The notes beneath the pieces are model-generated. The model made no database searches and had not been told where the DNA came from. It worked only from the letters and a program-made list of their open reading frames with translations. Below are positions 25,946 through 33,708 of a DNA stretch of 64,000 nt, one piece after another. The stretch is from NCBI GenBank assembly GCA_934757865.1, contig CAKVLS010000001.1, positions 186,001-250,000 of the forward strand. The letters run 5' to 3'. Every line of letters begins with the position of its first letter. Position 1 is the stretch's first letter. This DNA comes from an uncultured Clostridia bacterium. Lineage in GTDB: Bacteria > Bacillota > Clostridia > Christensenellales > UBA1242. Position numbers and translations under genes: made by a program.

Positions 25946-26275
25946 ATGAACATAGCTGAACAATTTAACAATAGTTTGTTGTTTGAGTTCTATGGCAATT
26001 TGCTTACCGAAAAACAAAAGAGTATACTTAATGATTTTTTGAATAACAATTTGTCGCTTACTGAGATAGCTGAGAGCTATGGAGTTACAAGACAAGCTAT
26101 TAACGACCTTATCAAGAGGACGATTAAGATTTTGCAATCTTATGAGGACAAACTTGGACTTTTGGCTAAGTTTAAGAATATCAAAAGTAAGGTTGAGAAG
26201 GCATCTACATGTATAGATAGCGGCGATAATCAAAAAGTCAAAGAGTATCTAAATGATATTTTGGAGGATTATTGA
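25946..26275 (+). CDS. ylxM: YlxM, sigma-70 region 4-like helix-turn-helix protein
   Basis: Small protein (109 aa) conserved directly upstream of ffh in Firmicutes. Its fold resembles sigma region 4: LTEKQKSILNDFL then the helix-turn-helix SLTEIAESYGVTRQAINDLIKR. In streptococci and others it has been implicated in SRP function or its control. The gene has a strong promoter, a palindrome over the transcription start, an AAGGGGG ribosome binding site, and a TGA stop that overlaps the ATG of ffh. Confidence 0.92.
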   Translation: MNIAEQFNNSLLFEFYGNLLTEKQKSILNDFLNNNLSLTEIAESYGVTRQAINDLIKRTIKILQSYEDKLGLLAKFKNIKSKVEKASTCIDSGDNQKVKEYLNDILEDY

Positions 26276-27594
26276 TGGGCTTATTTGAAGGATTATCAAC
26301 TAGACTAAATCATATTTTTAGTAAACTTACCAAAAGAGGCAAGCTAACAGAGCTAGAGATAAAAGAGGCTATGAGAGAAGTCAGAGTAGCACTTCTTGAA
26401 GCAGATGTTAACTTTATGGTTGCCAAAAAGTTTGTAAACACCGTAAGCGAAAAAGCTCTTGGGCAAGACATTTTGACAAGTTTGACTCCTGGACAACAGG
26501 TTATCAAAATTGTCAATGATGAACTAACCGCCCTTATGGGTAGTAGCAATTCTAAGCTATTAGTTAGCCCTAAACCACCAACAGTTATTATGATGTGTGG
26601 TCTTCAAGGTGCGGGCAAGACTACTATGTGCGGCAAACTTGCAATGCTTCTTAAATCTCAAGGCAAGAAGCCTTTACTTGTTGCTGGAGATATTTATAGA
26701 CCAGCTGCGATTTCGCAACTACAAGTTGTAGGTAAGAGTGCTAATACTGAAGTCTTTGAAAAGGGAACACAAAGCCCTGTCAAGACTGCTAAGCAAGCTA
26801 TTGAGTACGCCAACAAGATGATGTATGATACTGTTATTATTGATACTGCTGGTAGACTTTCTATCAACGAAGAGCTAATGAACGAGCTAAAAGAAATCAA
26901 AAAAGCAGTTAACCCAACAGAAATTTTGTTGACAGTAGATGCGATGCTTGGACAAGAGAGCGTAGGCGTTGCCGAAAAGTTTAATAGTGACCTAGATTTA
27001 ACTGGTGTAATACTTACAAAACTTGATGGCGATACAAGAGGCGGTGCAGCCCTTTCTATTAGAGAAGTTACTGGCAAACCTATTAAATTTTGCGGTGTTG
27101 GAGAAAAAATTGGCGATATAGAACCATTTTATCCAGATCGTATGGCATCTCGTATACTTGGTATGGGTGATGTTCTTACCCTTATCGAAAAAGCTCAAAC
27201 AGCTGTAGACGAAAAGCAAGCCAAAGAACTAGAAAAGAAGTTCAAAGAAAATAGTTTCAACTTTGAAGATTATTTGGTACAAATGGAAAACATGAGCAAA
27301 ATGGGAGATATCAATGACCTTATTGCTATGATACCAGGTGCAGCAAGTAAACTAAAAGGTATGAAAGTGGACGAAAAAGAGTTGTTAAAAAACAAAGCTA
27401 TCGTCCAGAGCATGACAAAAAAAGAAAGACGCAATCCAGACCTTATCAAAGCTTCTCAAAAGAAGAGAATAGCAAGTGGTAGTGGTACTACTATTCAAGA
27501 TGTCAATAGATTGCTTAAACAATTTGAACAAAGCAAAGAACTAATGAAACAACTTAATGGCAAACGCAAAGGCGGTTTCAAAGGCTTGTTCTAA
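26275..27594 (+). CDS. ffh: Signal recognition particle protein Ffh
   Basis: SRP54 GTPase that binds signal sequences and SRP RNA. N and G domains: G1 GLQGAGKTTM near residue 107, DTAGRLSIN (G3), TKLDGDTRGG (G4). The M domain begins near residue 325 and contains the methionine-rich MENMSKMGDINDLIAMIPG segment and the RNA-binding helix region IQDVNRLLKQF. 439 aa. The ATG overlaps the ylxM stop and has GGAGG 8 bases upstream. I did not find the SRP RNA gene in the window. Confidence 0.97.
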   Translation: MGLFEGLSTRLNHIFSKLTKRGKLTELEIKEAMREVRVALLEADVNFMVAKKFVNTVSEKALGQDILTSLTPGQQVIKIVNDELTALMGSSNSKLLVSPKPPTVIMMCGLQGAGKTTMCGKLAMLLKSQGKKPLLVAGDIYRPAAISQLQVVGKSANTEVFEKGTQSPVKTAKQAIEYANKMMYDTVIIDTAGRLSINEELMNELKEIKKAVNPTEILLTVDAMLGQESVGVAEKFNSDLDLTGVILTKLDGDTRGGAALSIREVTGKPIKFCGVGEKIGDIEPFYPDRMASRILGMGDVLTLIEKAQTAVDEKQAKELEKKFKENSFNFEDYLVQMENMSKMGDINDLIAMIPGAASKLKGMKVDEKELLKNKAIVQSMTKKERRNPDLIKASQKKRIASGSGTTIQDVNRLLKQFEQSKELMKQLNGKRKGGFKGLF

Positions 27595-27649
27595 CCAACT
27601 TAGTTACTAACTTTTATTAGTAAAATATATATCATAAAGGAGAAAAATT

Positions 27650-27949
27650 ATGGCAGTTAAAATTAGATTAACAAGAATGGGAGACAAAAAATCTCCATTT
27701 TACAGAGTAATCGTTGCTGATTCTCGTACAGCAAGAGATGGTAAAGTTATTGATACTCTAGGTTATTTCAACCCACTTAATAACGATATCAAACTTGACA
27801 ACGAAAAGGCAGCTACTTGGATTAAAAACGGTGCTCAACCAACTGAGACAGCTAGAACAATCCTAGTAAAAACTGGTGTTGTAACAGATGCTAAACCTTA
27901 CACTTCTAAAAAAGTTACTGCTCCTAAAAAAGAGTCTAAAAACGCTTAA
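27650..27949 (+). CDS. rpsP: 30S ribosomal protein S16
   Basis: 99-aa small-subunit protein. The family N-terminus VKIRLTRMGDKKSPFYRVIVADSR is nearly canonical, and the GYFNPL motif is near residue 40. The ribosome binding site AAGGAG is well placed. It follows ffh after 55 bases and leads into khpA, the standard ffh-rpsP-khpA order. Confidence 0.98.
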   Translation: MAVKIRLTRMGDKKSPFYRVIVADSRTARDGKVIDTLGYFNPLNNDIKLDNEKAATWIKNGAQPTETARTILVKTGVVTDAKPYTSKKVTAPKKESKNA

Positions 27950-27965
27950 TAGAGGAGATTAGTAA

Positions 27966-28196
27966 ATGGAAAATTTTGTAAAGGTAATCGTTGAGAACTT
28001 GGTAGATAACAAAGACGCAGTCGAAGTTACTACCGCAGTTGATGGCAAAGTAATAGTTATCAATATCAAAGTAGACGAAAAAGATACAGGCAAAGTAATC
28101 GGTAAAAATGGCAAAGTTGTTCAAAGTATCCGTACTATTGTAAAATCAGTATCTGCAAAAACAAACAAGAGATATGTTGTAAAAGTTGTATCTTAA
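27966..28196 (+). CDS. khpA: RNA-binding KH domain protein KhpA
   Basis: 76 residues forming a single KH domain with the GxxG loop (GKNGKVVQS, near residue 46). KhpA pairs with KhpB (Jag/EloR) and binds small and messenger RNAs, affecting cell division and elongation in streptococci. It is placed between rpsP and rimM, as in most Firmicutes. GGAG lies upstream, and a terminator follows directly. Confidence 0.93.
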   Translation: MENFVKVIVENLVDNKDAVEVTTAVDGKVIVINIKVDEKDTGKVIGKNGKVVQSIRTIVKSVSAKTNKRYVVKVVS

Positions 28197-28203
28197 AAAA
28201 AAT

Positions 28204-28234
28204 AATAGCTGGGCTTATCACCTAGCTATTTTTT
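28204..28234 (+). terminator. Intrinsic terminator after khpA
   Basis: AATAGCT with inner GG pairs with CC and AGCTATT, then a T-run. The following 95 bases before rimM are very AT-rich and contain TATAAT near 28258, so a promoter there is likely, but I cannot place its -35 box. Confidence 0.85.
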
Positions 28235-28330
28235 GTTATATTAAGTTAATTTTTTTAGTATAATATATAAATATTTTTATAACATTTTGATATTTTTTTA
28301 TATTATGCTAAACTAACTATAGGAGTTATT

Positions 28331-28828
28331 ATGGATTTATTAGAGATAGGTAAAGTATTAAAACCTCAAGGACTAAAAGGCGAACTAAAAGTTGAGCCAA
28401 CTATTCACGATATGGACTATTTTAAGTCGCTAAAAAGTGTTGTTATTGACGGAAAGATATATGAGGTCAAGACATCTTTTGTTAGACAGGGTTTTGTTTA
28501 TATCACATTTAAGGGGTTAGAAGATATCAATTTGGTCGAGAGTCTTCGTAACAAAAAGCTAAAAGTTGAGAGAGACAACGCCCCAAAACTTGATTATAAC
28601 GAATTCTTTATAGTGGATATGATAGGTATCAATGTCGTTGACGAAAACGGCAAAAACTACGGGGAAGTTATTGATATAGACCAATTTGGCGCGGCCGATG
28701 TTTATACTATCAAAGGCAGAAATGGTGTCCATACATTCCCATTTATAAAAGATATGGTTATAAGTGTTGATGTCCAAGGTAAGACTTTGCTTGTCAAATC
28801 TGATAAAATAAAAGAGGTTATGGTATGA
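28331..28828 (+). CDS. rimM: Ribosome maturation factor RimM
   Basis: Assembly factor for the 30S head domain that binds S19. 165 aa with the usual two parts: the N-terminal RimM barrel (IGKVLKPQGLKGELKVEP) and a C-terminal PRC-barrel domain (EFFIVDMIGINV to TFPFIKDMV). TAGGAG precedes the start. It overlaps trmD by four bases (ATGA). Confidence 0.96.
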   Translation: MDLLEIGKVLKPQGLKGELKVEPTIHDMDYFKSLKSVVIDGKIYEVKTSFVRQGFVYITFKGLEDINLVESLRNKKLKVERDNAPKLDYNEFFIVDMIGINVVDENGKNYGEVIDIDQFGAADVYTIKGRNGVHTFPFIKDMVISVDVQGKTLLVKSDKIKEVMV

Positions 28829-29496
28829 GAATAGATATTTTAACTCTTTTTCCTGAGATGTTCGACAATCTAAAAATGAGCATTATAGGAAGAGCTTTAG
28901 AAAATAATCTATTGACTATTAACCTTGTAAATATTAGAGACTTTTCTAAAGATAAACATAAAAAGTGTGACGACTATCCTTTTGGTGGCGGGGCAGGTAT
29001 GCTTATGACTCCACAACCTTTATATGATGCAATTATCTCTGTTAAGACTGACGATAGCGAGATAGTGTATATGTCACCTAGAGGCGAAACTCTAACTAGC
29101 AAATTAGTAATATCTTTTGCAAAGAATATTAAACATCTAATAATTATTTGTGGGCACTACGAAGGTATTGACCAAAGAATTTTGGATATTTTTAATATCA
29201 AAGAAATATCTATTGGCGACTATGTCTTAACAGGAGGAGAGCTTCCTGCAATGGTACTAGTTGATAGCGTAGCAAGATATATTGACGGCGTTTTGTCTGA
29301 GGGCTCAACTGATGAGGAGAGCTTTTCTACGGGATTACTCGAATATCCGCAATATACTCGCCCAGCAGAATTTATGGGGCATAAGGTTCCTGATATTCTT
29401 ATCAGTGGTGACCATGAAAAAGTAAGAAAGTGGAGATATGACGAGAGCCTAAAATTAACTAAGGCTCGCCGTCCAGACTTAATAAAAAAGGATTAA
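28825..29496 (+). CDS. trmD: tRNA (guanine-37-N1)-methyltransferase TrmD
   Basis: SPOUT-class knotted methyltransferase that makes m1G37, which prevents frameshifting. 223 aa. The signatures are PFGGGAGMLMTPQPLYDA near residue 52, the SAM-binding knot IICGHYEGIDQR and ISIGDYVLTGGELPA, and EYPQYTRPAEFMGHKVP. In most bacteria rplS comes next; here rbgA-rnhB-yraN follow and rplS is 3.7 kb further on with its own promoter. Confidence 0.97.
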   Translation: MRIDILTLFPEMFDNLKMSIIGRALENNLLTINLVNIRDFSKDKHKKCDDYPFGGGAGMLMTPQPLYDAIISVKTDDSEIVYMSPRGETLTSKLVISFAKNIKHLIIICGHYEGIDQRILDIFNIKEISIGDYVLTGGELPAMVLVDSVARYIDGVLSEGSTDEESFSTGLLEYPQYTRPAEFMGHKVPDILISGDHEKVRKWRYDESLKLTKARRPDLIKKD

Positions 29497-29500
29497 ACAA

Positions 29501-30343
29501 ATGACTATACAATGGTACCCTGGGCATATGACTAAGACCTTTAGGGAGATGGAGCAAGATTTAAGAATAGTAGATATAGTAATATATGTCTTAGATAGTA
29601 GAGCGCCATATTCAACCGTAAACCCTAAACTTAGCAAGATGACGCAAAATAAACCAATTATATATGTACTAAACAAAGCCGACCTTGTAGATGAAATGGA
29701 GCTAAAAAAATGGGTTAAACATTTTACAACAGACACAAGTTTAGCCGTTGCTCTTAACAGTACATCATCTACATCTTCAAGGGTACTTTTGCCTATGATA
29801 AAAAAGTTACTTGAAGACAAAATAGCTAAGGCAAAAGAAAGAAATATAAACAAAATAATTAGAACAATGGTTGTGGGTGTTCCTAATACAGGCAAGTCTA
29901 CACTTGTTAATAATTTGTGCGGAAAAGCTCGTGCAAAAACTGGCAATAAACCGGGTGTAACTCGTGGCAAACAATGGATTGCTATTGATAATGATATCGA
30001 GCTTCTTGATATGCCGGGCATATTGTGGCCAAGTTTCGAGGATAAAAAAGTAGCCCAACATCTTGCGTATTTGGGCAGTATCAAAGATGATGTTTTAGAT
30101 ATCGAAGAATTGGCTTTTGACTTTATAAACGAATTTAAGGGGCTTAAAAACGATATATTTGCTCAAAGATACGGAGTTACTTGCGATGACAAGGAAAGTA
30201 TTGAGATTTTTGATGAAATTTGCCTTGCAAAAAAATGCGTGCTAAAAGGTAATGAACCAGACTATGAAAGATGCGCAAAAATGATTATTGATGACTTTAG
30301 AAAAGGTAAGTTTGGAAAAATTATTTTGGATAAACTATGTTAG
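29501..30343 (+). CDS. rbgA: Ribosome biogenesis GTPase RbgA (YlqF)
   Basis: Circularly permuted GTPase needed for a late step of 50S assembly. The permuted motif order is clear: G4 (NKADLV) comes first near residue 58, then G1 (GVPNTGKSTLVN) near residue 125 and G3 (DMPGIL) near residue 172. The N-terminus IQWYPGHMTKTFRE is the family signature. The 280-aa length is normal. It overlaps rnhB by seven bases. Confidence 0.96.
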   Translation: MTIQWYPGHMTKTFREMEQDLRIVDIVIYVLDSRAPYSTVNPKLSKMTQNKPIIYVLNKADLVDEMELKKWVKHFTTDTSLAVALNSTSSTSSRVLLPMIKKLLEDKIAKAKERNINKIIRTMVVGVPNTGKSTLVNNLCGKARAKTGNKPGVTRGKQWIAIDNDIELLDMPGILWPSFEDKKVAQHLAYLGSIKDDVLDIEELAFDFINEFKGLKNDIFAQRYGVTCDDKESIEIFDEICLAKKCVLKGNEPDYERCAKMIIDDFRKGKFGKIILDKLC

Positions 30344-30939
30344 ATTTATTTGATTACGAAAATAAGTATAAAAGCTTAGGTCTAGTTGGAGGGCTTGACG
30401 AGGCTGGCAGAGGCCCACTTGCTGGGCCTGTTGTTGTGGCACTAGCTGTTATGCCACTTGATGAGGATAAAATTATAGATGGTATAAATGATAGTAAAAA
30501 GTTAACAGCAAAGAAGCGAGAAGAACTTTTTGAAAAGATTATTAACACAGCTATTGACTACTCAATAGTAGAGGTTGACGAGAAGACTATTGACAAAATT
30601 AACATTTTGCAGGCGACAAAACTTGGCGCTAAACTATGTATAGAGAATCTAAAAGTTTCTCCATATATTGTTCTTACAGATGCATTAACTTTTGACACTC
30701 CTCAAAAGATTGAGAGTATCATAAAGGGTGATTCTAAAAGCTATAATATAGCCGCCGCTAGCATTCTTGCCAAAGTCCACAGAGATAGACTGATGATAGA
30801 ACTTGATAAAAAGTACCCTCAGTATGGATTTGCTGGGCACAAAGGTTATGGCACTAAGGCCCATATAGAAGCCCTAAAAAAATACGGTAAATGTGAGATT
30901 CATAGAGATAGTTTTATAACTCATTTTGTTGAGAAGTAA
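30337..30939 (+). CDS. rnhB: Ribonuclease HII
   Basis: Removes ribonucleotides and RNA primers from RNA-DNA hybrids. The signature GLDEAGRGPLAGPVV near residue 19 carries the catalytic Asp-Glu pair, and further catalytic acids lie in LTDALTF and the KVHRDRLM region. 200 aa. It is translated from within the end of rbgA and is followed after 13 bases by yraN. Confidence 0.96.
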   Translation: MLDLFDYENKYKSLGLVGGLDEAGRGPLAGPVVVALAVMPLDEDKIIDGINDSKKLTAKKREELFEKIINTAIDYSIVEVDEKTIDKINILQATKLGAKLCIENLKVSPYIVLTDALTFDTPQKIESIIKGDSKSYNIAAASILAKVHRDRLMIELDKKYPQYGFAGHKGYGTKAHIEALKKYGKCEIHRDSFITHFVEK

Positions 30940-30952
30940 TTTTGGAGCGAAG

Positions 30953-31294
30953 ATGAAAAGTGAAAATTTAGTCTTAGGTAGAATAGGCGAGACAGAAGCC
31001 AAAGAGTACTTAGAATCTTTGGGCTATAAAATATTAGAGCGCAATTATAAAAATAAGATTGGCGAAATAGATATTATAGCTCGTGACGGAGATGCCCTTG
31101 TCTTTGTTGAGGTAAAGACTCGTTCTTCCAACGGCTTTGGTTATGGTAGAGAAGCGGTTGATTTCAAAAAGCAAAATAAAATTCGTATTACGGCAACTGT
31201 ATACCTAAAATATAAGAGGCTTCTTGATACAAAAGTCCGCTTTGATGTTATAGAAATTAACCAAAAATTAGAGCATTATAAAAATGCTTTTTAG
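30953..31294 (+). CDS. yraN: YraN family (UPF0102) nuclease-like protein
   Basis: 113-aa protein with the restriction-endonuclease-like core of UPF0102: GRIGETEAKEYLESLGYKIL, then the KNKIGEIDIIARDGDALVFVEVKTR stretch with the D-ExK residues typical of PD-(D/E)XK folds. Its function is not established; a DNA repair or recombination role is generally assumed. The ATG at 30953 follows GGAG; an upstream TTG in the rnhB end is less likely. It lies next to rnhB, as in many Firmicutes. Confidence 0.9.
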   Translation: MKSENLVLGRIGETEAKEYLESLGYKILERNYKNKIGEIDIIARDGDALVFVEVKTRSSNGFGYGREAVDFKKQNKIRITATVYLKYKRLLDTKVRFDVIEINQKLEHYKNAF

Positions 31295-31297
31295 CGC

Positions 31298-31326
31298 TTG
31301 ACATTATAATTTTAGTTTGTTATTAT
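31298..31326 (+). promoter_or_regulatory. Promoter of the T-box-tyrS unit
   Basis: TTGACA at 31298-31303, a 17-base spacer and TATTAT at 31321-31326, giving a transcript start close to 31333. Confidence 0.85.
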
Positions 31327-31332
31327 AGTGCT

Positions 31333-31545
31333 ATCAAAAATATTTGTGATGACATAATCCCTAGTAGATTTATCTGTGGCAAAAAGAGAAAAGTCGGTTG
31401 GTGCGAGACTTTCTAGTAGATAAGTTGAATTACACTTTATAGAGCAAACAAGCCTAAGGTAGTTGGCAAAAGAGTTAAGCTTATAGCTTAAGAAATTAGG
31501 TGGTACCACGAACACACTTCGTCCTATGATAAGTGTGTTTTTTTG
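31333..31545 (+). promoter_or_regulatory. T-box riboswitch of tyrS
   Basis: tRNA-sensing leader. The T-box sequence AGGTGGTACCACG lies at 31498-31510, with the TGGT bulge that would pair with the ACCA end of uncharged tRNA-Tyr. Stem I is visible: AGTA near 31362 faces GAA near 31427, and TAC at 31431-31433 (a tyrosine codon) is in the specifier position. The terminal loop contains GGTGCGAGA. The terminator is a perfect 9-bp stem AACACACTT/AAGTGTGTT (31511-31539) plus T-run. Low charged tRNA-Tyr should stabilise the antiterminator and switch tyrS on. Confidence 0.95.
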
Positions 31546-31562
31546 TTATTAAGGAGAAAATT

Positions 31563-32816
31563 ATGGCAACTGATAAGAATTTGTTTAATACTCTAAAAGA
31601 AAGAGGACTTTTGTATCAATGTACTGATGAAGAGGCACTAAAAAAGGCTTTGGAAAGCGGAGAGCCTATTACTTTGTATGAAGGCACAGACCCAACAGCT
31701 GATAGTTTGCATATAGGACATTGTGTGCCATATTGCATTTTGAGAAGATTCCAAAAGGCTGGTCATAAGGTACTTTTACTTATGGGCGGAGCTACTGCAT
31801 GCATCGGCGACCCAAGTGGTAAGACCGAAATGCGTGGTATGATGACCAAAGAACAAGTTGAGAAGAACATTGAGAAGATTAAAAATAGCCTAAAGGTTTT
31901 CCTTGACTTTGACGGAGATAATCCAGCTGTTATTGTTAACAACGCAGATTGGTTCAAGGGTTATGACTATATAGACTTTATGCGTGATATAGGCGTGCAC
32001 TTCAATGTTAACAAGATGCTTTCTAATGAAATCTACGCTAACAGAATCAATGAGGGTGGTTTGACATTCTTTGAAATGGGCTATATGCTAATGCAAGCTT
32101 ATGACTTTGTTCACCTAAATAGAGCTTATGGCTGCACACTTCAATATGGTGGTGGAGACCAATGGGGTAATATTGTCGCAGGTGTAGAACTTCAAAGAAA
32201 ATTAAACTTCGCAAATGGTACTGATGTGTCACTAATAGGTGCTACTAACCCATTGCTTCTTACTCCAGAAGGCAAGAAAATGGGTAAAACCGAGAAAGGC
32301 GCTATCTGGATAGATAAGGATAAAATATCAGCATACAACTTCTATCAAGGCGTTTACCAAACTCCAGATGCTTGCGTCAAGATGATGTTTGCATTATTTA
32401 CTGATGTTCCAATGGCAGAAGTTGATAGACTTATAAATGAAGATATTGTTAACGCAAAGAAAGTTTTGAGTTACGAAATTACAAAATTTATTAGAGGCGA
32501 AGAAGACGCTAAAAAGGCTAGCGAAGCAACCTCAGCACTTTTTGGTGGTGGAGTAGACTTAAGCAATGTCCCAACTGTTAAAGTTGACAAGAAAGCTTTT
32601 GAAAGTGGTGTTATGGCCGTTGACTTTGTTACAACACTTACTGGCTTTGTGGGTGGTAAGTCTGAAGCTAGAAGACTAATAGAGCAAGGAGGCATAACTA
32701 TCGGCGATAAGAAACCTTCTAAGTTTAATGACCTTGTAACTCTTGATGTTTTTAGTGATGGATATGTACTTTTGAAAAAAGGTAAGAAGAACTTTATAAA
32801 GGTAGAATTACAATAA
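31563..32816 (+). CDS. tyrS: Tyrosyl-tRNA synthetase
   Basis: Class I synthetase charging tRNA-Tyr. 417 aa from the ATG at 31563, which follows AAGGAG; the open frame 30 bases upstream overlaps the T-box terminator. The HIGH motif appears as LHIGHCVP near residue 45 and the KMSKS loop as KKMGKTEKGA near residue 238, the TyrRS1-like KMGKT variant. The C-terminal 80 residues form an S4-like RNA-binding domain (KSEARRLIEQGGITI). Confidence 0.97.
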   Translation: MATDKNLFNTLKERGLLYQCTDEEALKKALESGEPITLYEGTDPTADSLHIGHCVPYCILRRFQKAGHKVLLLMGGATACIGDPSGKTEMRGMMTKEQVEKNIEKIKNSLKVFLDFDGDNPAVIVNNADWFKGYDYIDFMRDIGVHFNVNKMLSNEIYANRINEGGLTFFEMGYMLMQAYDFVHLNRAYGCTLQYGGGDQWGNIVAGVELQRKLNFANGTDVSLIGATNPLLLTPEGKKMGKTEKGAIWIDKDKISAYNFYQGVYQTPDACVKMMFALFTDVPMAEVDRLINEDIVNAKKVLSYEITKFIRGEEDAKKASEATSALFGGGVDLSNVPTVKVDKKAFESGVMAVDFVTTLTGFVGGKSEARRLIEQGGITIGDKKPSKFNDLVTLDVFSDGYVLLKKGKKNFIKVELQ

Positions 32817-32821
32817 TAACT

Positions 32822-32849
32822 AAAAATAGCCATATATTGGCTATTTTTT
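32822..32849 (+). terminator. Intrinsic terminator after tyrS
   Basis: AAAAATAGCC pairs with GGCTATTTTT, perfect 10 bp with a 7-base loop, in a T-rich context. Confidence 0.9.
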
Positions 32850-33075
32850 ATGCCACTAACGATTCTTGAAATAATAGCGGAGCTATGCATATATTTGTTT
32901 GTTGTTAAGGTTGATAGGTTTATTGTTTGTATGATTTGATTATTTTGAGGCTATTTTTGTTAAGTGTTTTAGTTATTTGCTTTTGACTTTGGATGCACGT
33001 ATTTGTCGCATAAAATGACAATTTTTTACATAAAATCTTAATATATAAATATTTTTGAAATAATCAAAAAAACAC
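32850..33075. other. AT-rich intergenic spacer without recognised content
   Basis: The whole gap between tyrS and rplS is 370 bases. It holds the tyrS terminator, this spacer, then the rplS promoter and leader. In the spacer I see no RNA gene and no credible reading frame; a 29-codon frame starting just after the terminator has no ribosome binding site. Confidence 0.6.
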
Positions 33076-33104
33076 TTGCAAAATATATATCGTTATAGTA
33101 TAAT
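33076..33104 (+). promoter_or_regulatory. Promoter of rplS
   Basis: TTGCAA at 33076-33081, a 17-base spacer and TATAAT at 33099-33104, starting transcription near 33111. Confidence 0.85.
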
Positions 33105-33110
33105 GATTAA

Positions 33111-33186
33111 CGACTTCGGATGGTCCTCTGCCATTTTGTATGATTTTTAGGCACGAACATTTAGTTTAGATAGGGAGGTATAAGTC
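33111..33186 (+). promoter_or_regulatory. Candidate ribosomal protein L19 leader
   Basis: A 76-base leader of less AT-rich sequence with a small hairpin (ATGG/CCAT around TCCTCTG) and a GGGAGG ribosome binding site. Low-GC Gram-positive bacteria commonly have an autoregulatory L19 leader here; position and size fit, but I cannot confirm the structure by eye. Confidence 0.5.
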
Positions 33187-33528
33187 ATGAATCTTATCGA
33201 TATCATCGAAAAAGAGAATCTTAAAGCCAATGTTCCTGAATTTGACATCGGCGATACTGTAAGAGTATCAGTTAAGATTATTGAAGGAAACAAAGAAAGA
33301 ATCCAAGTTTTCGAAGGCGTAGTTATCGCTAGAAAGAATGGCAGTGTTAGAGAATCATTCACTGTTAGAAGACTTTCATTTGGTGTTGGTGTTGAAAGAA
33401 CTTTCCCAATCCACAGCCCAAAAATTGATAAAATTGAGGTTGTTAAGAAAGGTAAAGTTAGAAGAGCAAAATTGTTCTATCTTAGAGAAAGAACAGGTAA
33501 TGCTGCCAAGATTAAAGAGCAAAGATAA
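33187..33528 (+). CDS. rplS: 50S ribosomal protein L19
   Basis: 113-aa large-subunit protein at the 30S-50S interface. Family landmarks: FDIGDTVRVSVKI, RIQVFEGVVIARKNG and the C-terminal RRAKLFYLRERTGNAAKI. It is transcribed alone, from its own promoter to its own terminator, rather than as the last gene of the rpsP-rimM-trmD cluster where it normally sits. Confidence 0.98.
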   Translation: MNLIDIIEKENLKANVPEFDIGDTVRVSVKIIEGNKERIQVFEGVVIARKNGSVRESFTVRRLSFGVGVERTFPIHSPKIDKIEVVKKGKVRRAKLFYLRERTGNAAKIKEQR

Positions 33529-33534
33529 CAAACT

Positions 33535-33568
33535 AAACGACTCAAAGTTTACTTTGAGCCGTTTTTTT
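33535..33568 (+). terminator. Intrinsic terminator after rplS
   Basis: AAACG and CTCAAAGT pair with ACTTTGAG and CGTTT around a single mismatch, followed by seven T. Confidence 0.9.
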
Positions 33569-33708
33569 ATGTCAAAATTTAGATTAAAAAATTGCCAAAA
33601 ATATTCACATATATAATATATGCAAAAAAATATACCAATTTTGTAGTAATTTTGTTGTCTTATTTTTTTAATTGCTATACAATAAGTCTAGATAAAAAGG
33701 AGCATTAT

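Noticed and set aside
32850..33000. 29-codon reading frame after the tyrS terminator
   Set aside because: No ribosome binding site, begins in the terminator T-run, and the peptide has no recognisable features.
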